A stretch of 64,000 nt of DNA from Lentibacillus amyloliquefaciens (GTDB lineage: Bacteria; Bacillota; Bacilli; Bacillales; Amphibacillaceae), in contig NZ_CP013862.1 of NCBI RefSeq assembly GCF_001307805.1, positions 1,240,001 to 1,304,000 on the forward strand, in the 5' to 3' direction. The notes under the pieces are model-generated. The model did not search any database, was not told the origin of the DNA, and saw only the letters and a list, made by a program, of their open reading frames with translations. This document shows, piece after piece, positions 38,733 through 47,324 of the stretch. The stretch's first letter is position 1; each line of letters opens with the position of its first letter. A program made the translations under genes and the position numbers.

Positions 38733-38900
38733 CTAGCTAATTCAAAAGCTATATCTTTTATCTCCTTTTATTCAGATTTGAAAAAAATCTCTAATGCTTT
38801 TCTTTTAGTTCAAGGCTCAAAAGGGGACTTCTTGCCGAGCACGTTAAATCAAGATTCAATGATCTCCCTTTTCACCCTTCACAACGTATAATCCAAACTT

Positions 38901-39545
38901 TTAAGGCTGGTTATATGGTGGCTGCATTTGACTCGTGTAATAATATGGAACGGAAGGGTGATAGTAGGGTTGATAGTAAGCCTGCTTATTGCTGTAACTG
39001 CCTCTTCTTTGATTACAATCTGCCGGCGGTCCAATAATGACCGTATCCCTGATTGGCTGCAATGCTTGCTGAATCTGTTCTTTATCAAGGCAATACGTAT
39101 GAGCAAACACCTGAGGAGGCGTCAAACGAAGCACATCGGAACCCCAAACAGTATTGAGCTCGGATATATCATAAATGGTAAGGACATGTGTGTTATCCTT
39201 ATTTGCAGCAAAATAATGCCACCAACCTTGTGGAATCGTCACCACTTGCTGGGGTTGGATTCGAATATTGTTCAATTCATTCGTGGATGGATTGATCATT
39301 GAAACGATTGTTTCGCCGGTAATACAATAAATTAACTCGGATGCGTTTAAATGATAATGCGGCTCAACAATATTACCGGAACTTAAAAACACGTCAAGCA
39401 AAAATACATTTCCCATCGTTTGCATTTGTTCCTTGCCAAGTACATTCACATAATTGTGTTGGTTTTTGGTAAAGAATCTGCTTTGTTCCATGTCATACGA
39501 ATAGTGCAAATTGGGATTTGTATAATCCATATTGTGTTCAGTCAC
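38901..39545 (-). CDS. Cupin-domain protein with Tyr/Pro-rich tail
   Basis: 214 residues. The central cupin barrel has metal-binding EPHYHLNASELIY with GET, and a second motif around VTIPQGWWHYFAA. The last 30 residues are very rich in Tyr, Pro and Gln (YYQPYYHPSVPYYY), as in spore-coat or exosporium proteins, so a spore-surface role is possible. No signal peptide. Confidence 0.8.
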   Translation of the reverse strand: MTEHNMDYTNPNLHYSYDMEQSRFFTKNQHNYVNVLGKEQMQTMGNVFLLDVFLSSGNIVEPHYHLNASELIYCITGETIVSMINPSTNELNNIRIQPQQVVTIPQGWWHYFAANKDNTHVLTIYDISELNTVWGSDVLRLTPPQVFAHTYCLDKEQIQQALQPIRDTVIIGPPADCNQRRGSYSNKQAYYQPYYHPSVPYYYTSQMQPPYNQP

Positions 39546-39701
39546 AGTTGTTGCCCCTTTCTTGTGCTAAATGTTATATCACAGATTATGCGACTATCAT
39601 AAATACGTGATGGATACCATGAGTCATGTAAGCGTTATTTGTCCAACTTATCGTTCACCTTCGACAATCATTCGCCCCCTGTGTTTTCCATATTCTTCTT
39701 G

Positions 39702-39944
39702 CTATTTTATAACCGGGTCATCCGTTCCTTCGATGACATATTCTCCCTAGTGGTGCAAATCAATAAAAACATCTACAGTCTCAAATTGATCCTGCAAAAC
39801 ATCACGCACCGTCTGTGCATCAGGCGTGATATAGCATCCCGGTTCGGGAGATGAAGCTGGAAAATCCTCAGGCTGTGGTGTATAATTCAAGTCAGGATTG
39901 AAGTCCCGATTCATATCGAAGCCTCGGTTGGATGCATAATCCCA
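39702..39944 (-). pseudogene. M14-type zinc carboxypeptidase fragment
   Basis: The frame opens directly after two stops with WDYASNRGFDMNRDFNPDL, matching the N..G.D.NRDF substrate-binding motif of M14 peptidases. It continues to VDVFIDLHH, meets an in-frame TAG where Gln is expected, then GEYVIEGTDDPV and a stop. Both ends of the gene are missing, so it is dead. Confidence 0.7.
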
Positions 39945-39990
39945 TTATTAATGTTCATATTTTCGACGATTTCCTTTAAATTAGAGAAAA

Positions 39991-40027
39991 GGACAGTTAC
40001 CGACTATTTGTCGTAACTGTCCTTTTT
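39991..40027. terminator. Bidirectional terminator hairpin
   Basis: GGACAGTTAC / GTAACTGTCC with a 16-base loop, A run before and T run after, between the decayed peptidase and the ABC-F gene. Confidence 0.7.
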
Positions 40028-40171
40028 ACTAACAAATCGCTATTGAACTATCCTGCCATTAACTTAATAACGTTATTTCAAAAACCTACCATTAGAAAAA
40101 TGCGTTGTTCCATTAAATGGCCTGATTGTTTTATACCAACCTCCCTCAATAGCATTTACTCAAATCACAAA

Positions 40172-41766
40172 CTATTCATGTTCTTTGTCTAATTGTTGCT
40201 TAATGTTCTTTTTCTGACGTAACAGTTTTTGAAATGTTTGATCAAGTTCTTGGGTCGGTTCAATACTTAACTGGCTCAGCACATTCGTTATTTCCATCTC
40301 CACTTTCAACATTTCTTCTTCCAGTGGGGTTTGCTCTGCAGCCGGCTCCACTTGAGCTTTCACAAATTCTTGATAGTTGCCTTCGAACGAATAGATACAG
40401 TTGTCTTGAAAGGAGAAGACCTCGGAGGCTGTGTTTTCTAAAAAACGGCGGTCATGGGAAACGAATAATACCGTTCCGGGATAATCGACAAGCAGAGACT
40501 CCAATGCTTCTACCGCCTCGATATCTAAGTAATTCGTCGGTTCATCGAGAATCAATACGTTTGTGTCACTGACAAATAACTTCCCAAGCGCTACTTTTAC
40601 TCGTTCCCCGCCACTCAAGACATGTACCGGTTTAAATACATCTTCTCGAAAAAAACCAAGCCGTGCCAAGACAATTCGTATGAGTGTTTGGTTTTGAGAC
40701 GAAGTCTTTCGAACATTATCCAGTATGGATTCCTTTACATCTAATACCTCTAGCATCTGACTGAAATAGCCGAAAGAGACTGAAGGAGACACGTGAATTC
40801 CATCCGCATCTTCTAAGATCATGCGTAAAAACATTGTCTTCCCGCTTCCATTTGGGCCAATGACCGCTACTTTATCGCCCGCCGTAATTGTGAAATCAAA
40901 TTCCTTCCAAAGCAGCCTATTCCCCGCGATTCCGGTCACCTTGTTCCCTCGGATAATCGTTCGATTTTTAAGCTTCTCTTCATCTGCCACTTGCATTTTG
41001 ACAGGAGGCAGTTCTTTTATTTTCTCTACCTTATCAAGCTGGTTAATCCGGGATTGAATGGCTTTTACTCCTTGGTTTAGCTTCTTTTGTTTTTTTGCAA
41101 AATATGGCTTTGCACCTGTTATTTTGGCTTCGGAAGAGGAAATGTTCTTCGGTTTCTTCGTCGCTCGCTGCGCTTTCTGTTCTTTCTGGTGCATCGCCTC
41201 TTCCAATTGTTTTCGCTTCTGAACATATTTCTCATACTTTTTTTATGGCTTTTACGAGACGCTAGTTTTTGTTGCTCATAATCCGTGTAATTTCCAGTAT
41301 AAAAATGGACTTTCTCATCTTCTATTTCCCAAATTTGTGTACAAAGCGCATCCAAAAAAGCACGGTCATGAGAAACAATAATCATTGCTCCCTTCTGTTC
41401 TTGCAACTGCTTCTCTACCTTTTCTACGTTTACTGTATCAAGATGAGTCGTTGGTTCATCGGCGAGAAGGACAGCTGCTTCTTTAGCTAGTGTTTCGTAA
41501 ATAATCGCCTGGGAGATTTCTCCCCCGCTCTTCTGATGAACCCAAGGTTTCAATTGAGGAAGCAGAGATACCTCAGCGTTTTTAGCCACAGTTCCTGACT
41601 CAGGCTCCACATTTCTCGCAATAACGTTGAGTAAGGTTGTTTTCCCTGAACCATTTCAACCAACCAGCCCAATTCGATCTTTAGGATAAATGGTTACATG
41701 ATTAACATAAAATAACGTACGGTCTTTCACTTCACAACGGATATCTTGAAGGTGAATTAATGCCAT
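40172..41766 (-). pseudogene. ABC-F ribosomal protection ATPase (VmlR/Vga-like), inactivated
   Basis: Antibiotic-resistance ABC-F ATPase of about 531 codons, two nucleotide-binding domains and a charged linker. It begins MALIHLQDIRCEVKDR at 41766. The first Walker A reads GLVG-stop-NGSGKT because CGA has become TGA at 41658-41656. A second lesion is loss of one A in the A7 run at 41238-41244, which changes frame between SHKK and KYEKYVQKR. The second domain is intact: GPNGSGKT, LSGGERVKVALGKL, LILDEPTNYLD. It is not functional as sequenced. Confidence 0.88.
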
Positions 41767-41815
41767 TCTCATCATCTCCATTTTCAATATAGATGGAGAC
41801 TAATTTTACAAAATA

Positions 41816-41854
41816 GCCTCCTATTCATGGATAGACACGTTCAGAATAGGAGGC
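41816..41854 (-). terminator. Attenuator hairpin before the ABC-F gene
   Basis: GCCTCCTATTC / GAATAGGAGGC, followed on the minus strand by TATTTTGT, 50 bases before the ABC-F start. It shares TTCAGAATAGGA with the stem at 41896-41914, so the two stems could compete as in ribosome-mediated attenuation. Confidence 0.6.
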
Positions 41855-41942
41855 ATAGGTATACATATATCAGGCAGTAAACCTTTTAGACCCTACTAAT
41901 CCTATTCTGAACAGTGATGAATTCCATGCAAAAGAAAACCTC

Positions 41943-41972
41943 TTATCGAAAGGTTTTGGCATATGCATTCAT
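41943..41972 (-). CDS. Candidate leader peptide (9 codons) of the ABC-F gene
   Basis: ATG at 41972 encodes MNAYAKTFR-stop. The frame lies in the loop of a long stem whose arms are 41973-41994 and 41896-41914 (CTAATCCTATTCTGAACAG). Drug-stalled translation of such leaders induces VmlR- and Erm-type genes. There is no strong ribosome binding site, so this remains inference. Confidence 0.45.
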   Translation of the reverse strand: MNAYAKTFR

Positions 41973-42264
41973 CTGTTCTAAAAAATAGGATTAGTACTTC
42001 ATGAGCCTACAGTTCCCCCACTTTCTTTTTGTTACTACTTATTTTAGTTTCTGGCATTTTGGAAGTCAAGTGACGTCTCTTTCTACCTATCTTGAGCAAC
42101 AATCACGCAACAGTTTAATTATTATAGCGATAGGTAAGCCTTTTCCGCCTAAACCATCAATGCGCTCAATCATCAACATATTTGAATTCAACCACCCGAT
42201 TATTCAAAGAACTTAAATGGGGCATAGTAATATAAACAAGTTAGCAAAGAAAGGTACTAAACTT

Positions 42265-42720
42265 ATGGAAAAAATAATTCTGTGGTTCCTCCTGATACTA
42301 GGTATTGCCCTTTTTATCTTTAGTTTAAGAAAACAGCCTATAAAAGATTGGTTGTTGTCTTTTTTACTCACTTCTTACTCAGCATTGATTTTAGGCACAA
42401 TCGTTGTAGAATTTAAATTGATTAAATACCTTGTATTAAGTAATCACGTTAATGCGGGCTATCTTTACGAGCTTCTGTTATTTCCAGTTATTGGAGTTTA
42501 CTTTTATCAAACGTCCTATCGTTCAAATTTGCCGGGTATCATTTTCCAATGTGCTTTATACACATCAGGATTAACCATTGTTGAAGTAATTATAGAGGAG
42601 TATACCAACATAGTCGAATTCGTAAATTGGCACTGGACATATACGCTTTTAAGCGTTTTTTGCTTCATGCTTGCCATTCGTTTTTTGTTGAAATTAATAA
42701 ACCGGAAAAACAAATATTAA
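42265..42720 (+). CDS. CBO0543-type membrane protein
   Basis: 151 residues with five hydrophobic helices and the family-like ending FVNWHWTYTLLSVFCFMLAIRF. The ATG at 42265 follows AAAGG; the frame is open to 42217. Function unknown. It is one of few plus-strand genes at the array border, and its stop lies 10 bases before the first array repeat. The 290 bases upstream (41973-42264) contain only the leader structure and no other convincing gene. Confidence 0.7.
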   Translation: MEKIILWFLLILGIALFIFSLRKQPIKDWLLSFLLTSYSALILGTIVVEFKLIKYLVLSNHVNAGYLYELLLFPVIGVYFYQTSYRSNLPGIIFQCALYTSGLTIVEVIIEEYTNIVEFVNWHWTYTLLSVFCFMLAIRFLLKLINRKNKY

Positions 42721-42730
42721 ATATTACCTT

Positions 42731-42789
42731 GTTCAACATAATGGCCCAATTCGGACACAATGCTTCTTCAACAACTGCGCCCGTTAAGT
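42731..42789 (-). repeat. attC-like array repeat 1
   Basis: Left end GTTCAACATAATGGCCC, right end GCGCCCGTTAAGT. Both termini fit RYYYAAC and GTTRRRY exactly. The centre CAATGCTTCTTCAACAACT is shared with repeat 22 at 60322. Confidence 0.7.
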
Positions 42790-42808
42790 GAATAGTATAT
42801 TATTACCC

Positions 42809-42913
42809 TTAAAAAAACACACTTTTAAATACTTGATAAATGGCAATTCCAACGATAACACCTGATGTAGTGACTAACCACTTTGGCATTGTACGCTTTT
42901 TATATATGTTCAC
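42809..42913 (-). CDS. Small membrane protein, 34 aa (array cassette)
   Basis: GTG start 9 bases after GAGGGGA; product begins MNIYKKRTMPKWLVTTSG, then one hydrophobic helix. It fills the whole segment between array repeats 1 and 2. No family is known. The ribosome binding site, length and position support it as a real gene. Confidence 0.5.
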   Translation of the reverse strand: MNIYKKRTMPKWLVTTSGVIVGIAIYQVFKSVFF

Positions 42914-42973
42914 TTTGCACACTCCCCTCAAAGTGATAAACAATAGTTAATTACTTTTTATTTTAACACATAT

Positions 42974-43043
42974 TACTCAACAATCTGGCCCTACAATGGC
43001 AATTTGGGCGCCGTACTTTATTCCGCAACTGCGCCCGTTAATT
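42974..43043 (-). repeat. attC-like array repeat 2
   Basis: CTCAACAATCTGGCCC, inner TTGGGCGCC, TTTATTCCGCAAC and GCGCCCGTTAATT. The TAA stop of the next gene is formed inside the right end. Confidence 0.75.
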
Positions 43044-43289
43044 TAATACGAATCCCAGTATAGAAGCAAAAAATATAAACAAGGAAACAATAATACTCAT
43101 ATAACCCGAAAATGCTCTTTTATCTTCTTTAAGTTCAACTACTCCAGTAATCAAAAAAGTTATACCTACTACCAACGCCAAGTAAGGGATGAACTCAAAA
43201 TCTTTAGTTATTAGCATAAAGCCTGCTAACACTACACTAATTATTTGAAAAGTAACTCTTAGTATTTTAAAAATATTTTTCCCTCCCAC
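43038..43289 (-). CDS. Small membrane protein, 83 aa (array cassette)
   Basis: Three hydrophobic helices, starting MGGKNIFKILRVTFQIIS behind GGGAGG-like bases. The pattern resembles short DUF-type membrane proteins of Bacilli, but I cannot name a family. Its stop codon TAA is part of repeat 2. Confidence 0.65.
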   Translation of the reverse strand: MGGKNIFKILRVTFQIISVVLAGFMLITKDFEFIPYLALVVGITFLITGVVELKEDKRAFSGYMSIIVSLFIFFASILGFVLN

Positions 43290-43290
43290 G

Positions 43291-43345
43291 ACCTTGCCCT
43301 ATTCAGAAGGATGCACCTATTAGGCTAGCGCGCCCGTTAACTGAA
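43291..43345 (-). repeat. attC-like array repeat 3 (variant)
   Basis: Centre ATTCAGAAGGATGCACCTATTA and right end GCGCGCCCGTTAACTGAA. Same subtype as the copies at 49349 and 61970 (GCACTATTCGATTA). Confidence 0.65.
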
Positions 43346-43574
43346 CCAGTAAGAAATACACTTTAACTTTCTTTTTTTGAACAGCCCGTTTTATATCAAA
43401 TACTCCTATTGTTCCGCAAATAAGTACGCCCAGAATAAAAAGGATTGTAAAACCCCAACGGCTTCCCCAGTTTATAAACACATTGTATAAACAAAGCAAT
43501 GCAATAGTAAGAGAACCGTATTTTTCTCGCCACTTATCAATTTTTGAAAAATACTTTTCGCTCTTTTTACTCAA
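43320..43574 (-). CDS. Small membrane protein, 84 aa, reading into the array repeat
   Basis: Two or three hydrophobic helices after a charged N terminus (SKKSEKYFSKIDKWREKYG). There is no stop before repeat 3, so its last residues (LTGALA) are encoded by the repeat. This suggests that the natural 3' end was replaced when the repeat was joined. Unknown function. Confidence 0.6.
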   Translation of the reverse strand: MSKKSEKYFSKIDKWREKYGSLTIALLCLYNVFINWGSRWGFTILFILGVLICGTIGVFDIKRAVQKKKVKVYFLLVQLTGALA

Positions 43575-43601
43575 AACAACTCACTCCCTTACCTATTTCC
43601 T

Positions 43602-43675
43602 ATTCCATTAAATTGCCCTTATATACTGAACGGACACCAAGTCTTATTCTGGAATGGCGCCCGTTCGTATTGCTT
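43602..43675 (-). repeat. attC-like array repeat 4
   Basis: Left end TTCCATTAAATTGCCC, right part CTTATTCTGGAATGGCGCCCGTT. The inner GGGCGC arm is degenerate (CGGACACC). Confidence 0.65.
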
Positions 43676-44096
43676 AAATAAAATTCAAGTAATCCGTTAC
43701 CCCATAGGCAACCAATCCTAAAATAGATAAGACACAAGTTATAGCACTTAAGAGATATGTTTTACTTTCTTTTTGATAAATCCTTTTCATTATGGTACGA
43801 AAAGCGAACACAGCAGTCATACCCACAAAAATAAGTATTCCGAGATGTAAGAATTCATTTATTACTATAATCATCCCAATAAAACTGGTCCAATAGAGTA
43901 TTTTTTCACCATATTTATGTAGTTTATTTACGTATTTTGTACCTAAATCGGATTCCTCTATATTAAATTTCGCTATTAGCTTTCGATTGATAAATTGATC
44001 TAAAACCAGAATAGCAATTAGAATAATAATAAGGACTGCCATTTTAAATGCCTCCTCTTGTAGGCCATCAACTGGCTTCATTAGCGTAAACGTCAA
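43674..44096 (-). CDS. Membrane protein, 140 aa (array cassette)
   Basis: Four hydrophobic segments with a basic loop (FINRKLIAKFNIEESDLGTKYVNKLHKYGEK). The first codons may be extra: a better start may be at MAVLIIILI (codon 19) behind GGAGG. Family not recognised. The stop lies next to repeat 4. Confidence 0.6.
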   Translation of the reverse strand: MTFTLMKPVDGLQEEAFKMAVLIIILIAILVLDQFINRKLIAKFNIEESDLGTKYVNKLHKYGEKILYWTSFIGMIIVINEFLHLGILIFVGMTAVFAFRTIMKRIYQKESKTYLLSAITCVLSILGLVAYGVTDYLNFI

Positions 44097-44135
44097 TTAT
44101 TTGTTTCATAATCGACCCATTCCTGAAGATCAACA

Positions 44136-44399
44136 CTATCTTACTGAGTCAACAATTTTCTTCGCATTTATCAATGACAAACCATATTTCTCTCTCAATG
44201 ATTTAACAGTCTTTACTTCCGTTGAAGTTTTTAATATTTCTTTTGCCTCATTTTTTATATCTTCATATGTCCCAGTATTCTCTAGAAGCCTGGCGTTTTC
44301 TCTTTTTAAAATACTGTTTTCACGCATTAAACTAAAGCACCAACACACAAGTGCAATGATAATTAATAACGAGCTAATATCTGACCACGGCATTTTCAA
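44136..44399 (-). CDS. Single-pass membrane protein with coiled coil, 87 aa
   Basis: N-terminal helix (ISSLLIIIALVCWCFSLM) then a coiled-coil stretch (RENSILKRENARLLENTG) and a C-terminal domain SLREKYGLSLINAKKIVDSV, reminiscent of the ribosomal L7/L12-like helix of DUF2207-type proteins. Function unknown. It shares a segment with the preceding gene, with no clear repeat between them. Confidence 0.6.
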   Translation of the reverse strand: MKMPWSDISSLLIIIALVCWCFSLMRENSILKRENARLLENTGTYEDIKNEAKEILKTSTEVKTVKSLREKYGLSLINAKKIVDSVR

Positions 44400-44454
44400 G
44401 ATCCCCTTTAATCATTGGTTTTGGTCAATGACCTACTTAAATTTTAGCATATTC

Positions 44455-44525
44455 TTCTCCCCAAAATGGGTCAGTCTCAGAAGAAAAGGACGCAATTCTT
44501 ATTCCGGAATGGCGCCCGTTTGAAG
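44455..44525 (-). repeat. attC-like array repeat 5
   Basis: Right part TTCTTATTCCGGAATGGCGCCCGTTTGAAGAA is typical. The left end is poor (CCAAAATGGGTCAGTC). Confidence 0.65.
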
Positions 44526-44530
44526 AATAC

Positions 44531-44689
44531 TTACACACCATCTTTGTAATTTCTATAATGTTGTATTTCTTTTTTCAAAGTACCTTTTCTCGTTTCCACC
44601 CATTGAACTTTTCTAAAAGTAATCAAGGATAACACAATCATTAAAAGATAAGCACTATATGAGGGACTTTCGCTATGAATAATATCCAA
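44531..44689 (-). CDS. Small membrane protein, 52 aa (array cassette)
   Basis: TTG start 9 bases behind GGGAGT. The product has a short acidic N terminus (MDIIHSESPS), one hydrophobic helix (AYLLMIVLSLITF) and a basic tail (TRKGTLKKEIQHYRNYK). It is the only frame between repeats 5 and 6, and its stop is 6 bases from repeat 5. Unknown family. Confidence 0.55.
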   Translation of the reverse strand: MDIIHSESPSYSAYLLMIVLSLITFRKVQWVETRKGTLKKEIQHYRNYKDGV

Positions 44690-44717
44690 TCTAATCACTC
44701 CCTTTTAAAATTTCATC

Positions 44718-44775
44718 TTAAACAATCTGCCCCGATTACGGCACACATTTATTTGGTTAACGCGCCCTTATATGG
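44718..44775 (-). repeat. attC-like array repeat 6
   Basis: Left end TTAAACAATCTGCCCC, right end GGTTAACGCGCCC. The centre is short and lacks the ATTCCGGAAT palindrome. Confidence 0.6.
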
Positions 44776-44847
44776 AATAAGCACCTTTGTTGAATTTCTA
44801 TACCTTCCTTTGATAGTTCTCTAAAGTATTGTTTTCATTATTCTTAC

Positions 44848-45324
44848 CTAATTCGAATCAAATGCTTCCCGATAAAATTCCCTTAACTCAGCTCCATTAT
44901 CCGGCCATTCAGGCGGCTGTGCGTTAACCATCATACCCAATGCATCAAGACAGCGATGCCATCCTGCAGCTGTTGCTGACGCCCAAGACCAGTCATCAAA
45001 CGTATGCTCAAATGTCATTCGACATCCATCGGAGGTGTTTTGCAATTCGATTCGCAGCAAATCATCAACCTCACGAAAAGCAAAAACCACAGGTGGCTCG
45101 AATGCAGTAATCACTCCTTCATACTTCGTTCCTTCTCCATCATCAAAGTCAATTTTGCCACCTTCATTGAGATCCATCTCTCCCGTTGCAAACGGATACC
45201 ACTTGGTAAAGTAATCAGGATCCGTTATGTAGCGGAAAACTCTCTCAGGTTTATGTGCAAAAAAACGCTCAAATTGCAAAACACAACGACCATCTCTTTC
45301 ATATAACTTTCCATATTCATTCAT
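44848..45324 (-). CDS. SRPBCC (AHSA1-like) family protein
   Basis: 157 residues with the START-like fold: FERFFAHKPERVFRYITDPDYFTKWYPF, a central beta-sheet, and a C-terminal helix HRCLDALGMMVN. The ATG at 45324 follows GAGGAGG. Ligand unknown. Such proteins are common in mobile gene cassettes. Confidence 0.85.
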   Translation of the reverse strand: MNEYGKLYERDGRCVLQFERFFAHKPERVFRYITDPDYFTKWYPFATGEMDLNEGGKIDFDDGEGTKYEGVITAFEPPVVFAFREVDDLLRIELQNTSDGCRMTFEHTFDDWSWASATAAGWHRCLDALGMMVNAQPPEWPDNGAELREFYREAFDSN

Positions 45325-45348
45325 TTTTTTCCTCCTCACATTTTTCGA

Positions 45349-45405
45349 TATTAACATAAGTAAAAGCGTGCAATTTTATCCCAGAATAGCGCCGGATGAT
45401 TGAAT
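45349..45405 (-). repeat. attC-like array repeat 7
   Basis: Degenerate left end (GATATTAACATAAG) and right part TTATCCCAGAATAGCGCCGGATGATTGAAT. Confidence 0.55.
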
Positions 45406-45446
45406 ACTCATGTTAATAAATTATTCCCGTCAGATAATGATGGCTT

Positions 45447-45818
45447 TTACATCCATTTTGCATCATTTTCCACTACATCCTTAAATCGATGTCTGGCTAT
45501 TTCACGGATTAATTTAAATGGTAAAGGCTGGTTCAATTGTAACTGTATCGCACTTTTAGTTGTCGAGAAAGGTTTTAGTTCTTTGTTAAACGTATTAATT
45601 GTGGCAGGAGTAGGATAAAAATTTATATGATTCTTAAATGCTCCAACAGTGAACAAAACCCTACGATAAGTAAATGCGGGAACACCCCATTTTAGTCCCT
45701 TTTCTGCCTCTGGAACTACCTCAGAAAGACATGTTAGCAAAGCATTTAATGTTCGCTGGGTCTCCAATGGGAATTGAGATACATATTCATCAATATTTTG
45801 TGGTTTTTGTTTAGTCAT
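45447..45818 (-). CDS. DUF1801 (YdhG-like) protein
   Basis: 123 residues: IDEYVSQFPLETQRTLNAL, EKGLKWGVPAFTYRRVLFTVGAFKNHINFYP and a C-terminal region LIREIARHRFKDV. This matches the YdhG/Fra-like family (an iron-chaperone role was proposed for B. subtilis YdhG). Cassette between repeats 7 and 8. Confidence 0.85.
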   Translation of the reverse strand: MTKQKPQNIDEYVSQFPLETQRTLNALLTCLSEVVPEAEKGLKWGVPAFTYRRVLFTVGAFKNHINFYPTPATINTFNKELKPFSTTKSAIQLQLNQPLPFKLIREIARHRFKDVVENDAKWM

Positions 45819-45855
45819 ATTTTCAGCTCCATTTACTATTCTTCCTATCTGCAGT

Positions 45856-45926
45856 TTTCAACAAAATAGCCCTACAATGCCAATTTGGGCGCTATCCTTT
45901 ATTCCGGATTTGCGCCCCGATTATTT
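45856..45926 (-). repeat. attC-like array repeat 8
   Basis: TTCAACAAAATAGCCC, CAATTTGGGCGC, CTTTATTCCGGATTTGCGCCCCGATTATT: a full-length typical copy. Confidence 0.75.
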
Positions 45927-45944
45927 AACAGACCTCTTCTGATA

Positions 45945-46316
45945 TTAGCTATTCGTATTGGAAAAATCGTCAATCGCTTGAACAGCCAGTTCCAATGATT
46001 TAATTCTTCTTTCTAAAAGCGTTCTTTGAGGACTACCTGCCTTTGACTTTGCATAACTATTCTCAATTGATGGGAATAAACCAATAAGAATAGTGCGAGC
46101 TCCTGCTAGTTCTTCCTGTGTGTAATGATGACTTCTTTGATTCCAAACGCTTTCTAGCATGGCTAAACCGACAGAAACAGCTTTGAGTCGTTTCTTTACC
46201 AGGGTAGTATTTGCGCCTTTCTGTGTCATCTGAGACAAAGCACTTTCGAATTTACTAATTGTCGATTGTAAGGATTTTATGGATTCCATTTTATTTACAT
46301 CTGATACTTTTTCCAT
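45945..46316 (-). CDS. Conserved hypothetical helical protein, 123 aa
   Basis: Mostly alpha-helical, no membrane segment or signal. Features: SLQSTISKFESALSQM, VKKRLKAVSVGLAMLESVW, TLLERRIKSLELAVQAI. The ATG at 46316 follows AAAGGAC; upstream codons to 46346 are not needed. I recognise no domain. Cassette between repeats 8 and 9. Confidence 0.65.
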   Translation of the reverse strand: MEKVSDVNKMESIKSLQSTISKFESALSQMTQKGANTTLVKKRLKAVSVGLAMLESVWNQRSHHYTQEELAGARTILIGLFPSIENSYAKSKAGSPQRTLLERRIKSLELAVQAIDDFSNTNS

Positions 46317-46336
46317 GTTAGTACTGTCCTTTCTCG

Positions 46337-46380
46337 TATTCAACAACTGGCCTTATTCCGCAACCGCGCCCGTTTATTTA
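46337..46380 (-). repeat. attC-like array repeat 9 (short form)
   Basis: TTCAACAACTGGCC joined almost directly to TTATTCCGCAACCGCGCCCGTTTATTT. The first hairpin (GGCCC...GGGCGC) is deleted. Confidence 0.65.
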
Positions 46381-46659
46381 AGACGTTTTAGTAATTTTCC
46401 TCAATATAGGAAAGTTAGATACAATATCCCTTATTAATCTTGTTAATTTATGTCAAAATAAGTCGAACATTCCCAATAAAAATAAATGAATTTTTTGTTA
46501 AAATGATTATAGATGTTATACAGCGTTAGATATCCTTCAAAATTACCAATTACTTGGAGTTGGAGGGAGTCTATGGAGAGAAACTATAATTCTTCTTTTC
46601 TAGAAAGTAAATGAAAAGGTAGTATGGGACATTAAGAAACTATAAGGGGGTATTTTAAA

Positions 46660-47311
46660 ATGAAAAAGGTTCTGGTCAATTCAATAATGGTGGCAATGGT
46701 TTTTCTAATGATAGCGCCAAGTGTATCAGCGCAATCAAATAGCGTATCGAAAGACAATAGCTTTAAAAATGGTTTTTCCGAAAAACTAATTAAGGAAGTA
46801 GACGAATATGTTAAAGTGGCAGGTAATTCTTATGAGTTATCAAACCTAGCCGAACTAAAAACAAAGATTTCAAAAAATGAACTTGACAAAATGAGAAAAC
46901 AGATAGCTGAAACAAAATGATAACCTTGAAAAGACAAGCGATAATACCTTTAAGGTGGAAATGACAGACAAAGAAATAACTGAAAAAGCTGCTGAACTTG
47001 GTTTTGAATTTAACGAATCAGGCCAAAAAGATGGCGAAAACCATTTATTCAATGAAGGAATAAATAGGATTAACGTACACTGGTGGGGTTTTGAAATATG
47101 GTTAAGCGAAACATCTGTGTCACGAATACTTACTGGAGGTATTTCTGCAGCGTCTTCTATTTTGACTATTATGGTACCTGGTGTAGGAATCGGTGTCGCA
47201 GCAGGTGTTAACACCATTATTTGGAGTATATTCGCCGATCAAAGAGCTAGAGCAGTTTATTTCACATATAATGTGTTTACAGGATCAATAAACAATTTTC
47301 GATATCAGTAA
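46660..47311 (+). pseudogene. Secreted bacteriocin-like precursor, frameshifted as sequenced
   Basis: The first part (46660-46920) encodes a signal peptide (KKVLVNSIMVAMVFLMIAPSVSA). The second (46955-47311) continues in another frame with NDNLEKTSDNTFKVE read just before its first ATG, then HWWGFEIWLSETS and a glycine-rich hydrophobic region (GVGIGVAAGVNTIIW). Removing one A from the A4 run near 46916 fuses them to about 217 residues. The layout resembles secreted Bacillus peptides with a WWGF.IYLS motif and Gly-rich tail. The antimicrobial role is inference. A 13-codon frame at 46573 and a GGGGG ribosome binding site lie upstream. It runs opposite to most of the array. Confidence 0.65.
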
Positions 47312-47324
47312 AGGGTGAATTAAT

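Noticed and set aside
40104..40132. Possible deleted array repeat (TGTTCCATTAAATGGCCTGATTGTTTTA, shown only in part here as ATTAAATGGCCTGATTG)
   Set aside because: It could be left and right ends fused, but GCGCCCG is missing, so it was not counted.
42001..42216. Open frame of 71 codons upstream of the CBO0543-type gene
   Set aside because: No ribosome binding site and unlikely composition; the opposite strand also gives only a short protein-like piece, so nothing could be supported.
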